A stretch of DNA of 64,000 bases from Tragulus kanchil (Eukaryota; Chordata; Mammalia; Artiodactyla; Tragulidae). Below are positions 1 to 10,176 of this stretch, one piece after another (within the stretch, counting starts at the first letter, position 1; each line of letters starts with the position of its first letter). The notes beneath the pieces were generated by a model. It saw only the letters and a list, made by a program, of their open reading frames with translations, searched no databases and was not told the DNA's origin. The DNA lies in assembly GCA_022376925.1 (NCBI GenBank), contig JAIOJX010000005.1:159355501-159419500 (forward strand), in the 5' to 3' direction. Both the position numbers and the translations under genes were made by a program.

Positions 1-329
1 TGGGCAGATGAGAAAGAGGTATGCATGTCCACTCACATCACTCTGCTTGACCCCCCAAATTAGATGTAATTATTTCAATATAAGAAAGGACAATGAAGCA
101 AATATAAGTGAAAATGACAGGGTCCCTGAAAGTACTCATGTTCCTCATTTTGTAATGTCTATCACAGCCTTTACTCCAGAGTTTAAAGAGGAGAAAATAT
201 AAAATAAAGATCTTTTCCTGAGGAAAAAAGAAAAAACATTCCACAGTTTATTTATTCATTCTACTGTTGAAAGACATCTGGGCTGTTTCCCTAGGATTAA
301 AAATACTGTCTATGTGTGTGTCAGAGCTT

Positions 330-491
330 TCCTGGTGGCTCAGTGGTAAGGAATCCACCTGCCTATGCAAAAGACACGGGTTCTATCTCTGGGATGGGAA
401 GATCCCTTGGAGAAAGAAATGGCAATCCACTCCAGTATTCTTGCCTGGAGAATCCCACAGGCAGAGGAACCTGGGGCTGCAGTCTTTGGGA
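330..491 (+). mobile_element. Bov-tA SINE, truncated at duplication junction
   Basis: The tRNA-Glu-like head (tttcctggtggctcagtgg) is followed by the BovA body (ccactccagtattcttgcc). It stops abruptly at the junction, whereas the copies at 1443 and 2559 continue through the normal tail, so the truncation is not a natural SINE end. Confidence 0.9.
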
Positions 492-1117
492 CAACATTAA
501 ATGCAGCAACATTTGCATCATAGGGATCCCAGAAGAAGGAGAGAGAAAGGACCCCAAAAATATTTGAAAAGTTAATAGCTGAAAATTTCCCTATCATGGT
601 AAAGGAAATAGTCAACCAAGTCCAGGAAGGACAGAGTCCCAGGCAGAATAAACACAAGGAGGAACACACAAAGACAGATAGTAATCAAACTGATGCAAAT
701 TAGAGACCTAGATAAAATGTTAAGAGCACCAAGGGAAAAATGACAGATAACATACAAGGGAACTCCCATAAGGTTATCAGCTGATCTTCTCAACAGAAAC
801 TCTACAAGCCAGAAGGGAATGGCACAATATATTTAAAGTGATGAAAAGGAAGAACTTACAACCAAGAACACTCTACCCAGCAAGACTCTCGTTCAGATGA
901 GACAGAGAAATCAAAAGTTTTCCAGATAATTCAGCACCACCAAACCAGCTTTACAACAAATGCTAGAAGAACTTCTCTAGGCAAGAAACACAAGAGAAGG
1001 AAAAGACCTACACAAAACAGAACCAAAACAATTAAGAAAATAGTAAAAGATCCTAATATCGATAATTACCTGAAATGCAAATGGATTAAATGCACCAACC
1101 AAAAGACATAGACTGGC
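492..1117 (+). mobile_element. L1 LINE fragment (end of ORF1 to start of ORF2)
   Basis: Decayed L1 coding sequence. ORF1 C-terminal motifs are visible in broken frames (IPEEGER, then ARREWHNIFKVMK, then LYPARLSF). They are followed by the short inter-ORF spacer and the first codons of ORF2 around aatggattaaatgcaccaac. Several stops and frameshifts make it non-functional. It lies on the plus strand, antisense to RNF8. Confidence 0.85.
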
Positions 1118-1442
1118 TGGGCAGATGAGAAAGAGGTATGCATGTCCACTCACATCACTCTGCTTGACCCCCCAAATTAGATGTAATTATTTCAATATAA
1201 GAAAGGACAATGAAGCAAATATAAGTGAAAATGACAGGGTCCCTGAAAGTACTCATGTTCCTCATTTTGTAATGTCTATCACAGCCTTTACTCCAGAGTT
1301 TAAAGAGGAGAAAATATAAAATAAAGATCTTTTCCTGAGGAAAAAAGAAAAAACATTCCACAGTTTATTTATTCATTCTACTGTTGAAAGACATCTGGGC
1401 TGTTTCCCTAGGATTAAAAATACTGTCTATGTGTGTGTCAGA

Positions 1443-1650
1443 GCTTTCCTGGTGGCTCAGTGGTAAGGAATCCACCTGCCTATGCAAAAGACACGGGTTC
1501 TATCTCTGGGATGGGAAGATCCCTTGGAGAAAGAAATGGCAATCCACTCCAGTATTCTTGCCTGGAGAATCCCACAGGCAGAGGAACCTGGGGCTGCAGT
1601 CTTTGGGATCACAAAAGAGTTGAGTATGACTTAGCATTACACAACAACAA
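1443..1650 (+). mobile_element. Bov-tA SINE
   Basis: Complete element: tRNA-like head, BovA body, and a tail ending in an acaacaacaa-type motif. It is followed directly by a dinucleotide-rich stretch and the CA microsatellite. Confidence 0.9.
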
Positions 1651-1742
1651 TAATGTATACATGGACATGTATGTACATGTCCATATATCTACACACATGT
1701 GCACACACACGCATGTATGCATACATATATGCGTATATGTGT

Positions 1743-1743
<1 letters not shown>

Positions 1744-1791
<48 letters not shown>
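1744..1791 (+). repeat. (CA)n microsatellite
   Basis: About 24 uninterrupted CA units, preceded by an imperfect purine/pyrimidine-alternating stretch (1650-1743) rich in tgtacatg and catatatg motifs. The His/Thr- and Cys/Val-rich open frames here are low-complexity artefacts. Confidence 0.97.
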
Positions 1792-1792
<1 letters not shown>

Positions 1793-1947
1793 CTGACCAG
1801 GCTCCTGTGCCGACGGGATTTCCCAGGCAAGAATACTGGAGTGGGCTGCCGCTTCCTTCTCCAGGAGATCTTTCTGACCCAGGAATCGAACCTGGATCTC
1901 CTGCACTGCACGCAGATTCTTTACCAAGTGAGCTAGGAGGGAAGCCC
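1792..1947 (-). mobile_element. BovA/Bov-tA SINE fragment
   Basis: Reverse-complement Bov-tA: the BovA body (gcaagaatactggagtggg) is followed by the tRNA-like head, ending in the reverse of ggcttccctcc. It faces the plus-strand SINE across the CA run. Confidence 0.88.
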
Positions 1948-1954
1948 TATATAT

Positions 1955-2100
1955 ACATACACAACTTTAATACACCATGCCAAATAATTTTCCAAATAGT
2001 TGTACCAATTTACATTTCTACCAAAAGACTACTTGGTTCCATACCCCTGCTAATATCTGGCATCATTACAATTTAATTACAGTTACTCTCTGACTACAGG
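1955..2100 (-). mobile_element. Old L1 fragment
   Basis: Reverse-oriented L1 3' sequence, recognisable from the ttgtaccaatttacatttc motif and the following ccctgctaatatctgg. The rest of this stretch to 2540 is intergenic or intron-like sequence in which I recognise nothing. Confidence 0.55.
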
Positions 2101-2558
2101 GTGTGTTGTATATCATCATGTTTTTAATTTGTGTTCCACAGACCATTAATGAAATTGAACAATGTTTCATGGATGCTGAACATTTGGAAAGAATGTTCTT
2201 GCCCATTTTTAAAACAGGATTATCTTTCTTATTCATTTGGAGTTCTGCATACATCTTCACTGACTATATCTTTAGCAAGTATCTTCCACTCCAGACATGC
2301 TTTCACTCTCTTAATGATATATTTTCATGAATGGAAATTTTAGTTCTAATGTGACATCATCAGCACTCTTTTTAAAGTATCCCATGAATGGGCAAAATTG
2401 GAAACAGGGCTGAGAACCACGGCTCTACCTGCTGGGAGATAGGAAGCTGAACTGTCCCAAGCAGCAAGGTTTGTTCTGACTCAAGTGTTCACAGAAAGGG
2501 ATAAACTAGATCATTTCTGAGGTCCCTTTACAGTGCCAATCTCTATGTGTGTGTCAGA

Positions 2559-2768
2559 GCTTTCCTGGTGGCTCAGTGGTAAGGAATCCACCTGCCTATG
2601 CAAAAGACACGGGTTCTATCTCTGGGATGGGAAGATCCCTTGGAGAAAGAAATGGCAATCCACTCCAGTATTCTTGCCTGGAGAATCCCACAGGCAGAGG
2701 AACCTGGGGCTGCAGTCTTTGGGATCACAAAAGAGTTGAGTATGACTTAGCATTACACAACAACAATA
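2559..2768 (+). mobile_element. Bov-tA SINE (duplicate of 1443 element)
   Basis: Copy carried by tandem duplication 2 and nearly identical to the element at 1443-1650. It is not an independent insertion. Confidence 0.9.
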
Positions 2769-2858
2769 ATGTATACATGGACATGTATGTACATGTCCAT
2801 ATATCTACACACATGTGCACACACACGCATGTATGCATACATATATGCGTATATGTGT

Positions 2859-2860
<2 letters not shown>

Positions 2861-2910
<50 letters not shown>

Positions 2911-2911
2911 C
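2861..2911 (+). repeat. (CA)n microsatellite (duplicate)
   Basis: Second copy of the microsatellite at 1744, slightly longer, with gtgtgtacac where the first copy has gtgtccacac. The reverse SINE that follows (2912-3065) is also a duplicate. Confidence 0.95.
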
Positions 2912-4472
2912 TGACCAGGCTCCTGTGCCGACGGGATTTCCCAGGCAAGAATACTGGAGTGGGCTGCCGCTTCCTTCTCCAGGAGATCTTTCTGACCCAG
3001 GAATCGAACCTGGATCTCCTGCACTGCACGCAGATTCTTTACCAAGTGAGCTAGGAGGGAAGCCCTATATATACATACACAACTTTAATACACCATGCCA
3101 AATAATTTTCCAAATAGTTGTACCAATTTACATTTCTACCAAAAGACTACTTGGTTCCATACCCCTGCTAATATCTGGCATCATTACAATTTAATTACAG
3201 TTACTCTCTGACTACAGGGTGTGTTGTATATCATCATGTTTTTAATTTGTGTTCCACAGACCATTAATGAAATTGAACAATGTTTCATGGATGCTGAACA
3301 TTTGGAAAGAATGTTCTTGCCCATTTTTAAAACAGGATTATCTTTCTTATTCATTTGGAGTTCTGCATACATCTTCACTGACTATATCTTTAGCAAGTAT
3401 CTTCCACTCCAGACATGCTTTCACTCTCTTAATGATATATTTTCATGAATGGAAATTTTAGTTCTAATGTGACATCATCAGCACTCTTTTTAAAGTATCC
3501 CATGAATGGGCAAAATTGGAAACAGGGCTGAGAACCACGGCTCTACCTGCTGGGAGATAGGAAGCTGAACTGTCCCAAGCAGCAAGGTTTGTTCTGACTC
3601 AAGTGTTCACAGAAAGGGATAAACTAGATCATTTCTGAGGTCCCCTTTACAGTGCCAATCTCTATTCTGCTCACAGTGCCTTGCCAAGAGGGCCGGCCCA
3701 ATTTACTTAGCGTTTATACTCTCCTTCAACACCATGCCAACTCAACTTAATCCTAGTGCAGGAAGGTACTTCCTCCAGCAGCTTAAATCTAGCAGTTTTA
3801 TGCATGCAAAATGAGGCTGCTGGGCAGGTCAGCAGGATGCCTGTGATACTATGAATTATAATAAGAAATATATATTTGATATTCATCCCCATTTCTAGCG
3901 CAGAGTTTCTAAAACCCTTGAAATTTCCTAAGTGGTAAGAGAGATCAAGGTACCCTTTGTTATGTTAATGAGGTGACTTTTGGACCGCCTCAGGGTCGTC
4001 TATGGGGTCTGGGTGCCAGGGGAACCAATCAGGTGATGGGAGGAACTCTCAGTCTGTCTATCTTGGTTAGCATCAGGTTTCAGTCCCACCCCTCACCCCC
4101 TGGAAAGGGAGAGAGGCTAAAGGCTGATCACCACTGACCAATGATTCAGTCAATTACACGTATGTAATCAAATCTCCATAAAAACTCAAAAGGACGGGTT
4201 TGAGCACAAAAGCTGCGTCTCCTCCCAGGTATATCTCTATACCTTTCCCTATAATCTCTTTCATCAGGATGTACACTGGCATACCCAACCATATCCTTTT
4301 ACAGTAAACTGTAAATGTAAGTAAATGTATTCCTAAATTGTGAATCACTCTGAAGCTAATGAATTAAATCCAAGGTGGGAGGTGGTTACGGGACCCTCTG
4401 ATTTAGTCAGCCCAAAGTATAGATTAAAACTGGGACTGGCAGCTTGCACTTGAAGTTCAAGGGTAGGGTCCT

Positions 4473-4783
4473 GGGCTTCCCCTGGTGGTCCAGTGGATAA
4501 GGACACCGCCTTGCAGTGCAAGGGGCGCCGGTTCGATCCCTGGCCTGGGAAGGTCCCACGTGCCGCAGAGCGGCTGGACTGATGTGGCCAATCACTGAGC
4601 TGGAGCTCTGGAGCGCATGCGCCAAGAGCCGGTGCTCTGCGACAACAGAGGCCACCGCGATGGGAGGCCCACAGGAACCAAATAACAAAGACGGATGAAA
4701 ACAGAGAAATGAAAGACCAACAGAAGTGGCCCGCCCGCTCCCCTCCCCCCCCCACCCCCCCCCCCCCCCAACAACAAAAAAAA
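4473..4783 (+). mobile_element. CHR-type tRNA-Glu SINE with C-rich tail
   Basis: Head ggcttcccctggtggtccag, tRNA box-B-like gttcgatccctgg, a body ending near acagaagtggcc, then an almost pure C run (about 4739-4770) before the A tail. It is flanked by a target-site duplication, aagggtagggtcct, at 4459-4472 and 4784-4797. It lies in the RNF8 intron downstream of exon 2. Confidence 0.92.
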
Positions 4784-5315
4784 AAGGGTAGGGTCCTTGG
4801 AACCTCCAACCTAAAGCCACTTGGTCAGAAGCATGGTTGTTAACCTGGGGCTGTAACTGGCATCTGAATATGGTCTTATGGGACTGAGCCCTTTACTTAT
4901 AGAATCTGATGTTATCTCGGGCAGACAGATGGGAGGGGGAACTCCTCCACACCTGTTGGAATGGTCTCAGAATCACTTTCATACCCTTCTAACAGGGATC
5001 TTTAAAATCCTTTCAACCAGAACAGTGCAAAATGGCGTCTTTATTCAAAGGAAATCTTGCTTAGAGCACTAATGTATGAGACATGTTAAAAATAAAGGAA
5101 GGGGTTTAGTCAGATGGAAAGGAGTAGGGAAGAGAAGGAGCTAAGTGCAGTCAGCTCAGTTCCCCCCATTCCCTCTGCCCTGAATCACAGGTGCAGTCTA
5201 GAATCTGGATCAGATACCCAAGGTCTCTGGACCTTTGACTAACAAGACACCAAATCCCCTGGTAACTTAGTCTAGTCCCTGGAAGAGGACATATTGTCCC
5301 AATTCAGGTGTTCCT

Positions 5316-5530
5316 TTGTTGCTGTTTAGTTGCAAGTCATGTTGGACTCTTTTTGTGACCCAATGGACTACAGCCCCCAGGCTCCTCTGTCCATGGGATT
5401 TCCCAGGCAAGAATCCTGGAATGGGTTACCGTTTCCTTCTCCAGGAGATCTTCCTGACCCAGGGATCAAACCTGTGTGTCATGCACTGGCAGGCAGATTC
5501 TTCACCACTGAGCCACCAGGGGAAGCCCAG
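5316..5530 (-). mobile_element. Bov-tA/BovA2 SINE
   Basis: Complete element in reverse orientation, from tgctgtttagttgcaag to gccaccaggggaagccc. Short matching tgttcctt motifs on both sides suggest its target-site duplication. Confidence 0.92.
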
Positions 5531-5694
5531 TTGTTCCTTACAAGTAACTTATTTTGGCGTAATCTAATTGCTGGTAGCATTGAGTAGTTATCTCTGGGGA
5601 AGGCAAGTGAGTAGCTAGGAAAGAAGATACATTTTTTAATCTTTTAATTTTATACCATGTAGTACCTTTGGAGGGAAAAAAACATCCTAACCTA

Positions 5695-5830
5695 AAAATA
5701 AAACAGTTGGGAGGGGGGTTCAGGAGGGATGAAACATATGTATACCTACAGCTGATTCATGTTGATACATGGCAGAAACCAACACAATATTGAAAGCAAT
5801 TATCCTCCAATTAAAAATAATTTTTAAAAA
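5695..5830 (+). mobile_element. LINE (L1-type) 3' end
   Basis: G-rich lead, then the ruminant L1 3' terminal signature (gctgattcatgttgatac, then caattatcctccaattaaa) and an A-rich tail. It ends only about 45 bp from the splice donor of RNF8 exon 2. Confidence 0.75.
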
Positions 5831-5875
5831 TAAAACAAAAATCCAATGAGAGTAGGCTTCTGTGGATTACTGTAC

Positions 5876-6004
5876 CTTGTTGTCCATAATTGTCCATTGG
5901 CCCTCTGCATCCTGCTTCAAAATACAATGGTTTCGAGAAATCATCAGAGGGCAGATTTTTGATACCAACTGGTATGTGACACCAAATCCTCGCCCTACAG
6001 TCAC
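5876..6004 (-). CDS. RNF8: RNF8 coding exon 2 (FHA domain)
   Basis: RNF8 is a nuclear E3 ubiquitin ligase. Its FHA domain binds phosphorylated MDC1 at DNA double-strand breaks, and its RING domain then ubiquitinates chromatin so that RNF168, 53BP1 and BRCA1 are recruited. This 129-bp exon encodes 43 residues (about 38-80), starting VTVGRGFGVTYQL and ending QWTIMDNK. Phosphopeptide-binding residues of the family are visible: Arg42 in VGRGFG, and Ser60, Arg61 and His63 in SRNH. The acceptor AG is at 6005-6006 and the donor GTACAG starts at 5875. Phase 0 joins exactly to exon 1. The RING exons lie off the left edge. Not touched by any tandem duplication. The match to RNF8 is clear by eye; exon numbering follows human. 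Confidence 0.95.
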
Positions 6005-6307
6005 CTAGGAAGACAACAACAATGTAAGAGACATAATCAGCCACTGCACTGAAAAAGGAGATCCGGTACCATCTTGTCAACCAGCAGGATCCACAAGTCT
6101 TCACTTATGAAACCAGACTCCCTCGAAATCCAAATAGATCATCGGCTATCTCCTCCTTCATCTGCCATGAGAACCACTGGATAGAAAAACTCAGAAAGTT
6201 GTTACAAGGGATAGTTGAACAGAGTTAATCGTGGAGTGTCAGGGTTGGTAGGACTCTGAAAGGCCACTCATGGGATGGAGGAATTCTTTCTACACATCCC
6301 CATGGGT

Positions 6308-6371
6308 GGTCTTAAACACTTAAGACCTTTAAGTGTTTAAGCTGATGGGGGTCTTAAATACTTAAGACCCC
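6308..6371. repeat. Cluster of AT-rich palindromes
   Basis: Left arm cttaaacactta (6311-6322) pairs perfectly with taagtgtttaag (6330-6341). A second hairpin has 10-bp arms, ggggtcttaa (6348-6357) and ttaagacccc (6362-6371), with a 4-base loop. The unit ggtcttaaacacttaagacc (6308-6327) is itself palindromic, and a half-unit recurs near 6379. No family recognised. Confidence 0.8.
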
Positions 6372-6435
6372 ATTAAGTGGTCTTAAACACTGGCAAGAAC
6401 TATAGATTCTATGCAAGACTGTCTTTCTGATTTTT

Positions 6436-6756
6436 TTTTTAAAGATTTATTTATTTATTTTGGGGGGGTGGGGTGGGGAGGGAGGGGAGCAGATGGGCTA
6501 CTTCTATTGGTCTTTCATTTGTCTATTTTCATCCATCTTTGTTCTCTGGTCCGTGTGGGCCTCTCCCATTGCGGTGGCCTCTGTTGTCGCAGAGCACTGG
6601 CTCTGGGCGCATGCGCTCCAGAGCTCCGGCTCGGTAATTGGACACATGGGTTCAGCCACTCCGCGGCAGGTGGGATCTTCCCAGGCCAGGGCTTGAACCG
6701 GCGCCCCTTGCCCTGCAAGGCGGTGTCCTTACCCACTGGATCACCAGGGAAGCCCC
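6436..6756 (-). mobile_element. CHR-type SINE with G/C-rich tail
   Basis: Reverse orientation: A tail, then a G-rich block (6462-6488, the complement of the C-rich linker), the body, and the head ending accagggaagcccc. The target-site duplication tctttctgattttt lies at 6422-6435 and 6757-6770. Confidence 0.93.
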
Positions 6757-7690
6757 TCTTTCTGATTTTTTAATGGCTCTGACTTGGCATCTTTCTTTCT
6801 ATAAATCCCACCCATTGGCCGAGGTTCTTCCTTGGGCACCACCAAAAAAATCTCCAATGCCCCTTTTCACATGGCAGCGATAAAGTGTCTAACCAAATCT
6901 TCCCTTTCCTTAGCCCTGTGTTTCCAGTTACTTCAATGTAACTCCATGGCATAGGTTTGAGTCTTTTTGCCATCCTAATGGGTCTGTGAAGGGACTTTGG
7001 GTTTATTTTTATTCCTGGAAGCCACATCAAGAAAAATAAACCTAATTTTTATTACATAGTTGGATGCAAGTAACACTTTCCCTGTCCTAGATATTATCTC
7101 TGGGGCATATAAAACACATTAGCTTTCATAGCAGATCTATCACACTGTCAATGTATCCTTAGGCTTAGGAATAATTAAATTTCTTGGCCTAACCTTCTCC
7201 TAAGAATTTTAATGCTAAGTCATGTCTCTTCTATCCTATACTTGACTTGTCAGTATATTTGGATTCTAGTGCAGGACCTTACATGGATTCATATTAAAAT
7301 TTCATCTTGTCAGTTCAGCCTATCATGAGCTTGTGAAGACCTTTCTAAATTTTCAATCTGCCATCAGACATACTCAATACTCTTTCCAGCTTTGAATCAC
7401 TGACCAAATTCATATGATGCCCTCTGTAACTTCATTCAAGACACAGATAAAAAGATTAAAACAGGTTGTAACCAAAGGCAAAGCTATCAGAAGAGCCTAG
7501 TAAACACTTTATCACACAATTTAGGAATCACCTTCAACAGGTGTAATTCAACCAAGAGATGAAAAAGTCCTTATTTTCCATCTTATCCATAAGGACAGGT
7601 TGCAAAGTCCCAGTTCACATCTATCATGTCTCTGACAAACCAGTCAAGTTCATAATAACCCTGTGAAGGAAGGAAATAAAATTATTCTGG

Positions 7691-7958
7691 GGCTTCCCAC
7701 GTGGTTCAGTGGCTAAGGACACTGCCTTGCAGTGCAATGGGTGCCGGTTCGACCCCTGGCCTGGGAAGATCCCACATGCCACAGAGTGGCTGGACCAATG
7801 TGTCCAACTACCAAGCCAGAGCTGTGGAGCTCATGTGCCCAGAGCTGGTGCTCTGCGACGAGAGAGGACACTGTGATGTAAGGCCCACAAAGGCCAAAGA
7901 ACAAAGATGGATGAAAATAAATAAACAAAAGACCAGAACTGGCCAAAAAAAAAAAAAT
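7691..7958 (+). mobile_element. CHR-type SINE
   Basis: Head ggcttcccacgtggttcag, box-B-like gttcgacccctgg, and an A tail directly after ctggcc with no C-rich linker. The target-site duplication is attattctgg at 7681-7690 and 7959-7968. Confidence 0.93.
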
Positions 7959-8774
7959 ATTATTCTGGAATCCAGATCAAAGAATCCTCTGCTTTTCTTC
8001 TTGGTACACAAATCACCTCTTTAATGACCTATAATCTCAACCTTACCTGGGAACATGAAACCAAACAGTCTGAAGTTTCCTAAAAGCTGCCAATCTTGTG
8101 TTCCTTTTGAAATTCTTTCAAAGTCATGCCTGTTCTCAGTCCCTCAGAAACCGCCACAGCTCTTTGCCCAATCTATTCCTCCTCACAAACTTTCATCTCA
8201 GTCACTCACACTACCGTCCAACCCATTCCTGAGCCCCAAACCAAGGAACCTTCTTTGATTCACTCCATGTGCCTCATCCCCACACTCAATCCAGCTCTCT
8301 TAATTTGCTAAGTCATTTTTTATACTTGACTTGTCAGTATATTTGGATTCTAGTGCAGGACCTTACATGGATTCATATTAAAATTTCATCTTGTCAGTTC
8401 AGCCTATCATGAGCTTGTGAAGACCTTTCTAAATTTTCAATCTGCCATCAGACATACTCAATACTCTTTCCAGCTTTGAATCACTGACCAAATTCATATG
8501 ATGCCCTCTGTAACTTCATTCAAGACACAGATAAAAAGATTAAAACAGGTTGTAACCAAAGGCAAAGCTATCAGAAGAGCCTAGTAAACACTTTATCACA
8601 CAATTTAGGAATCACCTTCAACAGGTGTAATTCAACCAAGAGATGAAAAAGTCCTTATTTTCCATCTTATCCATAAGGACAGGTTGCAAAGTCCCAGTTC
8701 ACATCTATCATGTCTCTGACAAACCAGTCAAGTTCATAATAACCCTGTGAAGGAAGGAAATAAAATTATTCTGG

Positions 8775-9042
8775 GGCTTCCCACGTGGTTCAGTGGCTAA
8801 GGACACTGCCTTGCAGTGCAATGGGTGCCGGTTCGACCCCTGGCCTGGGAAGATCCCACATGCCACAGAGTGGCTGGACCAATGTGTCCAACTACCAAGC
8901 CAGAGCTGTGGAGCTCATGTGCCCAGAGCTGGTGCTCTGCGACGAGAGAGGACACTGTGATGTAAGGCCCACAAAGGCCAAAGAACAAAGATGGATGAAA
9001 ATAAATAAACAAAAGACCAGAACTGGCCAAAAAAAAAAAAAT
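8775..9042 (+). mobile_element. CHR-type SINE (duplicate of 7691 element)
   Basis: Carried by tandem duplication 3, including the same flanking target-site duplication. Not an independent insertion. Confidence 0.93.
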
Positions 9043-9199
9043 ATTATTCTGGAATCCAGATCAAAGAATCCTCTGCTTTTCTTCTTGGTACACAAATCAC
9101 CTCTTTAATGACCTATAATCTCAACCTTACCTGGGAACATGAAACCAAACAGTCTGAAGTTTCCTAAAAGCTGCCAATCTTGTGTTCCTTTTGAAATTC

Positions 9200-10015
9200 T
9201 TTCAAAGTCATGCCTGTTCTCAGTCCCTCAGAAACCGCCACAGCTCTTTGCCCAATCTATTCCTCCTCACAAACTTTCATCTCAGTCACTCACACTACCG
9301 TCCAACCCATTCCTGAGCCCCAAACCAAGGAACCTTCTTTGATTCACTCCATGTGCCTCATCCCCACACTCAAATCCGCAAAATCTACTGGCTGTAATTC
9401 ACACATGCCCTTAATCTGTTCATTTCTCTCTCAGTGGCCACTACCTCAATGCAAGCCACCCTGTTCCTCCAGTCAGGCTGTTTTTGCTCCTGTACTAGCC
9501 CCCGTTCTTCACACAGACGCTGGGTTGGCAAAATCAAACCTTAAACCAGGTCTTTCCCCTTCTTAAAATGCTTCAATAATCCAAACTTCCTTCCACAGTC
9601 TCTAAGGCCCTCAATGCCCTAACCCCCTCAGCCTCTTAGGAGCACTGACTGCTACCTGAGGGTATTTTCACCTCTTCTCTCTGATGAGAACATTCTTCTC
9701 TCAGACATTTGCATGGGCTCCTTCTCATCTGTCAAGTTTCCACTCTTCTGAGGCCTACCCTGATTACCTGGTCTAAAGTTGCTGCCTGCTCCCTCCCTCG
9801 CCACTGCATTCCTTCACATTATTAGTGTGTGCCTACCACAATCCAAAGTTATCTTGTTTTACTTTTGTCTACTTTATTTTTCTAAATTTATATTTAGAAT
9901 TTAAATTTCATGAGCAGGGACCTTATCCATCTTATGTACCACAGTATTTCTGTACTCCTTAGAGCCTCTTCCAACTCAGTATATATTTGTGAATAAATGA
10001 AAGAATAAAGAGATC
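9200..10015 (+). mobile_element. L2 LINE 3' region
   Basis: Ancient L2-like sequence: pyrimidine-rich 3' coding remnants, then the terminal motif (catgagcagggaccttatcc) and a tail of gaataaatgaaagaataaag. The duplicated stretch at about 8090-8290 is an upstream part of the same element. No open frame survives. Confidence 0.65.
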
Positions 10016-10176
10016 TTGCTTATGAGTCCTCCTGGATTCCAAGAGATGAGTGCTTTTTTAGGTCAGAAGTTGGAAAATGGGTTATTACCACTGAAACCAT
10101 AGAGAAGCAGCCAGGAACCTTACAATTTGACTTGTTTCCCTTTAAAATGTTGTGGGGACCAGCTCCACCAAAATCC

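Larger units (their letters stand above)
1..1608. repeat. Tandem duplication 1 (unit about 1117 bp, first copy cut by window edge)
   Basis: Bases 1-491 repeat at 1118-1608 with an offset of 1117. At 491/492 the sequence jumps to L1, which is the expected start of the second unit, so the first copy must begin about 630 bp before the window. The break falls inside a Bov-tA SINE. Probably an assembly false duplication. Confidence 0.9.
1426..3665. repeat. Tandem duplication 2 (unit 1116-1118 bp)
   Basis: Copy 1 is about 1426-2541 and copy 2 about 2542-3665. The two differ mainly by a few bases in the CA run and one C in a homopolymer near 3642. The junction shares a short overlap (tctat). The part before 1608 also overlaps duplication 1, so the Bov-tA element at 330, 1443 and 2559 appears three times. 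Confidence 0.95.
7195..9377. repeat. Tandem duplication 3 (unit 1084 bp)
   Basis: Copy 1 is about 7195-8292 and copy 2 about 8293-9377, with an offset of 1084. The first 30 bases of copy 2 (8293-8320) are a degraded version of 7195-7236 with several bases missing, after which identity is almost perfect. It lies wholly in RNF8 intron 1. Confidence 0.95.

Noticed and set aside
1433..1936. 167-codon frame with poly-(His-Thr)
   Set aside because: Translation of Bov-tA plus the CA microsatellite. The Cys-Val frame on the other strand is equally long, a typical low-complexity artefact.
4473..4783. tRNA genes suggested by A/B-box-like motifs in many places
   Set aside because: All occur in SINE heads followed by SINE bodies and A tails. 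No free-standing tRNA cloverleaf with intact anticodon arm was seen.
5811..6104. 97-codon minus-strand frame over RNF8 exon 2
   Set aside because: Wrong frame: the FHA residues are read in another frame bounded by splice sites at 5876 and 6004.
6308..6395. CRISPR-like repeat array
   Set aside because: Only two to three palindromic units without spacers, in a mammalian intron. No direct repeat/spacer periodicity exists anywhere in the window.
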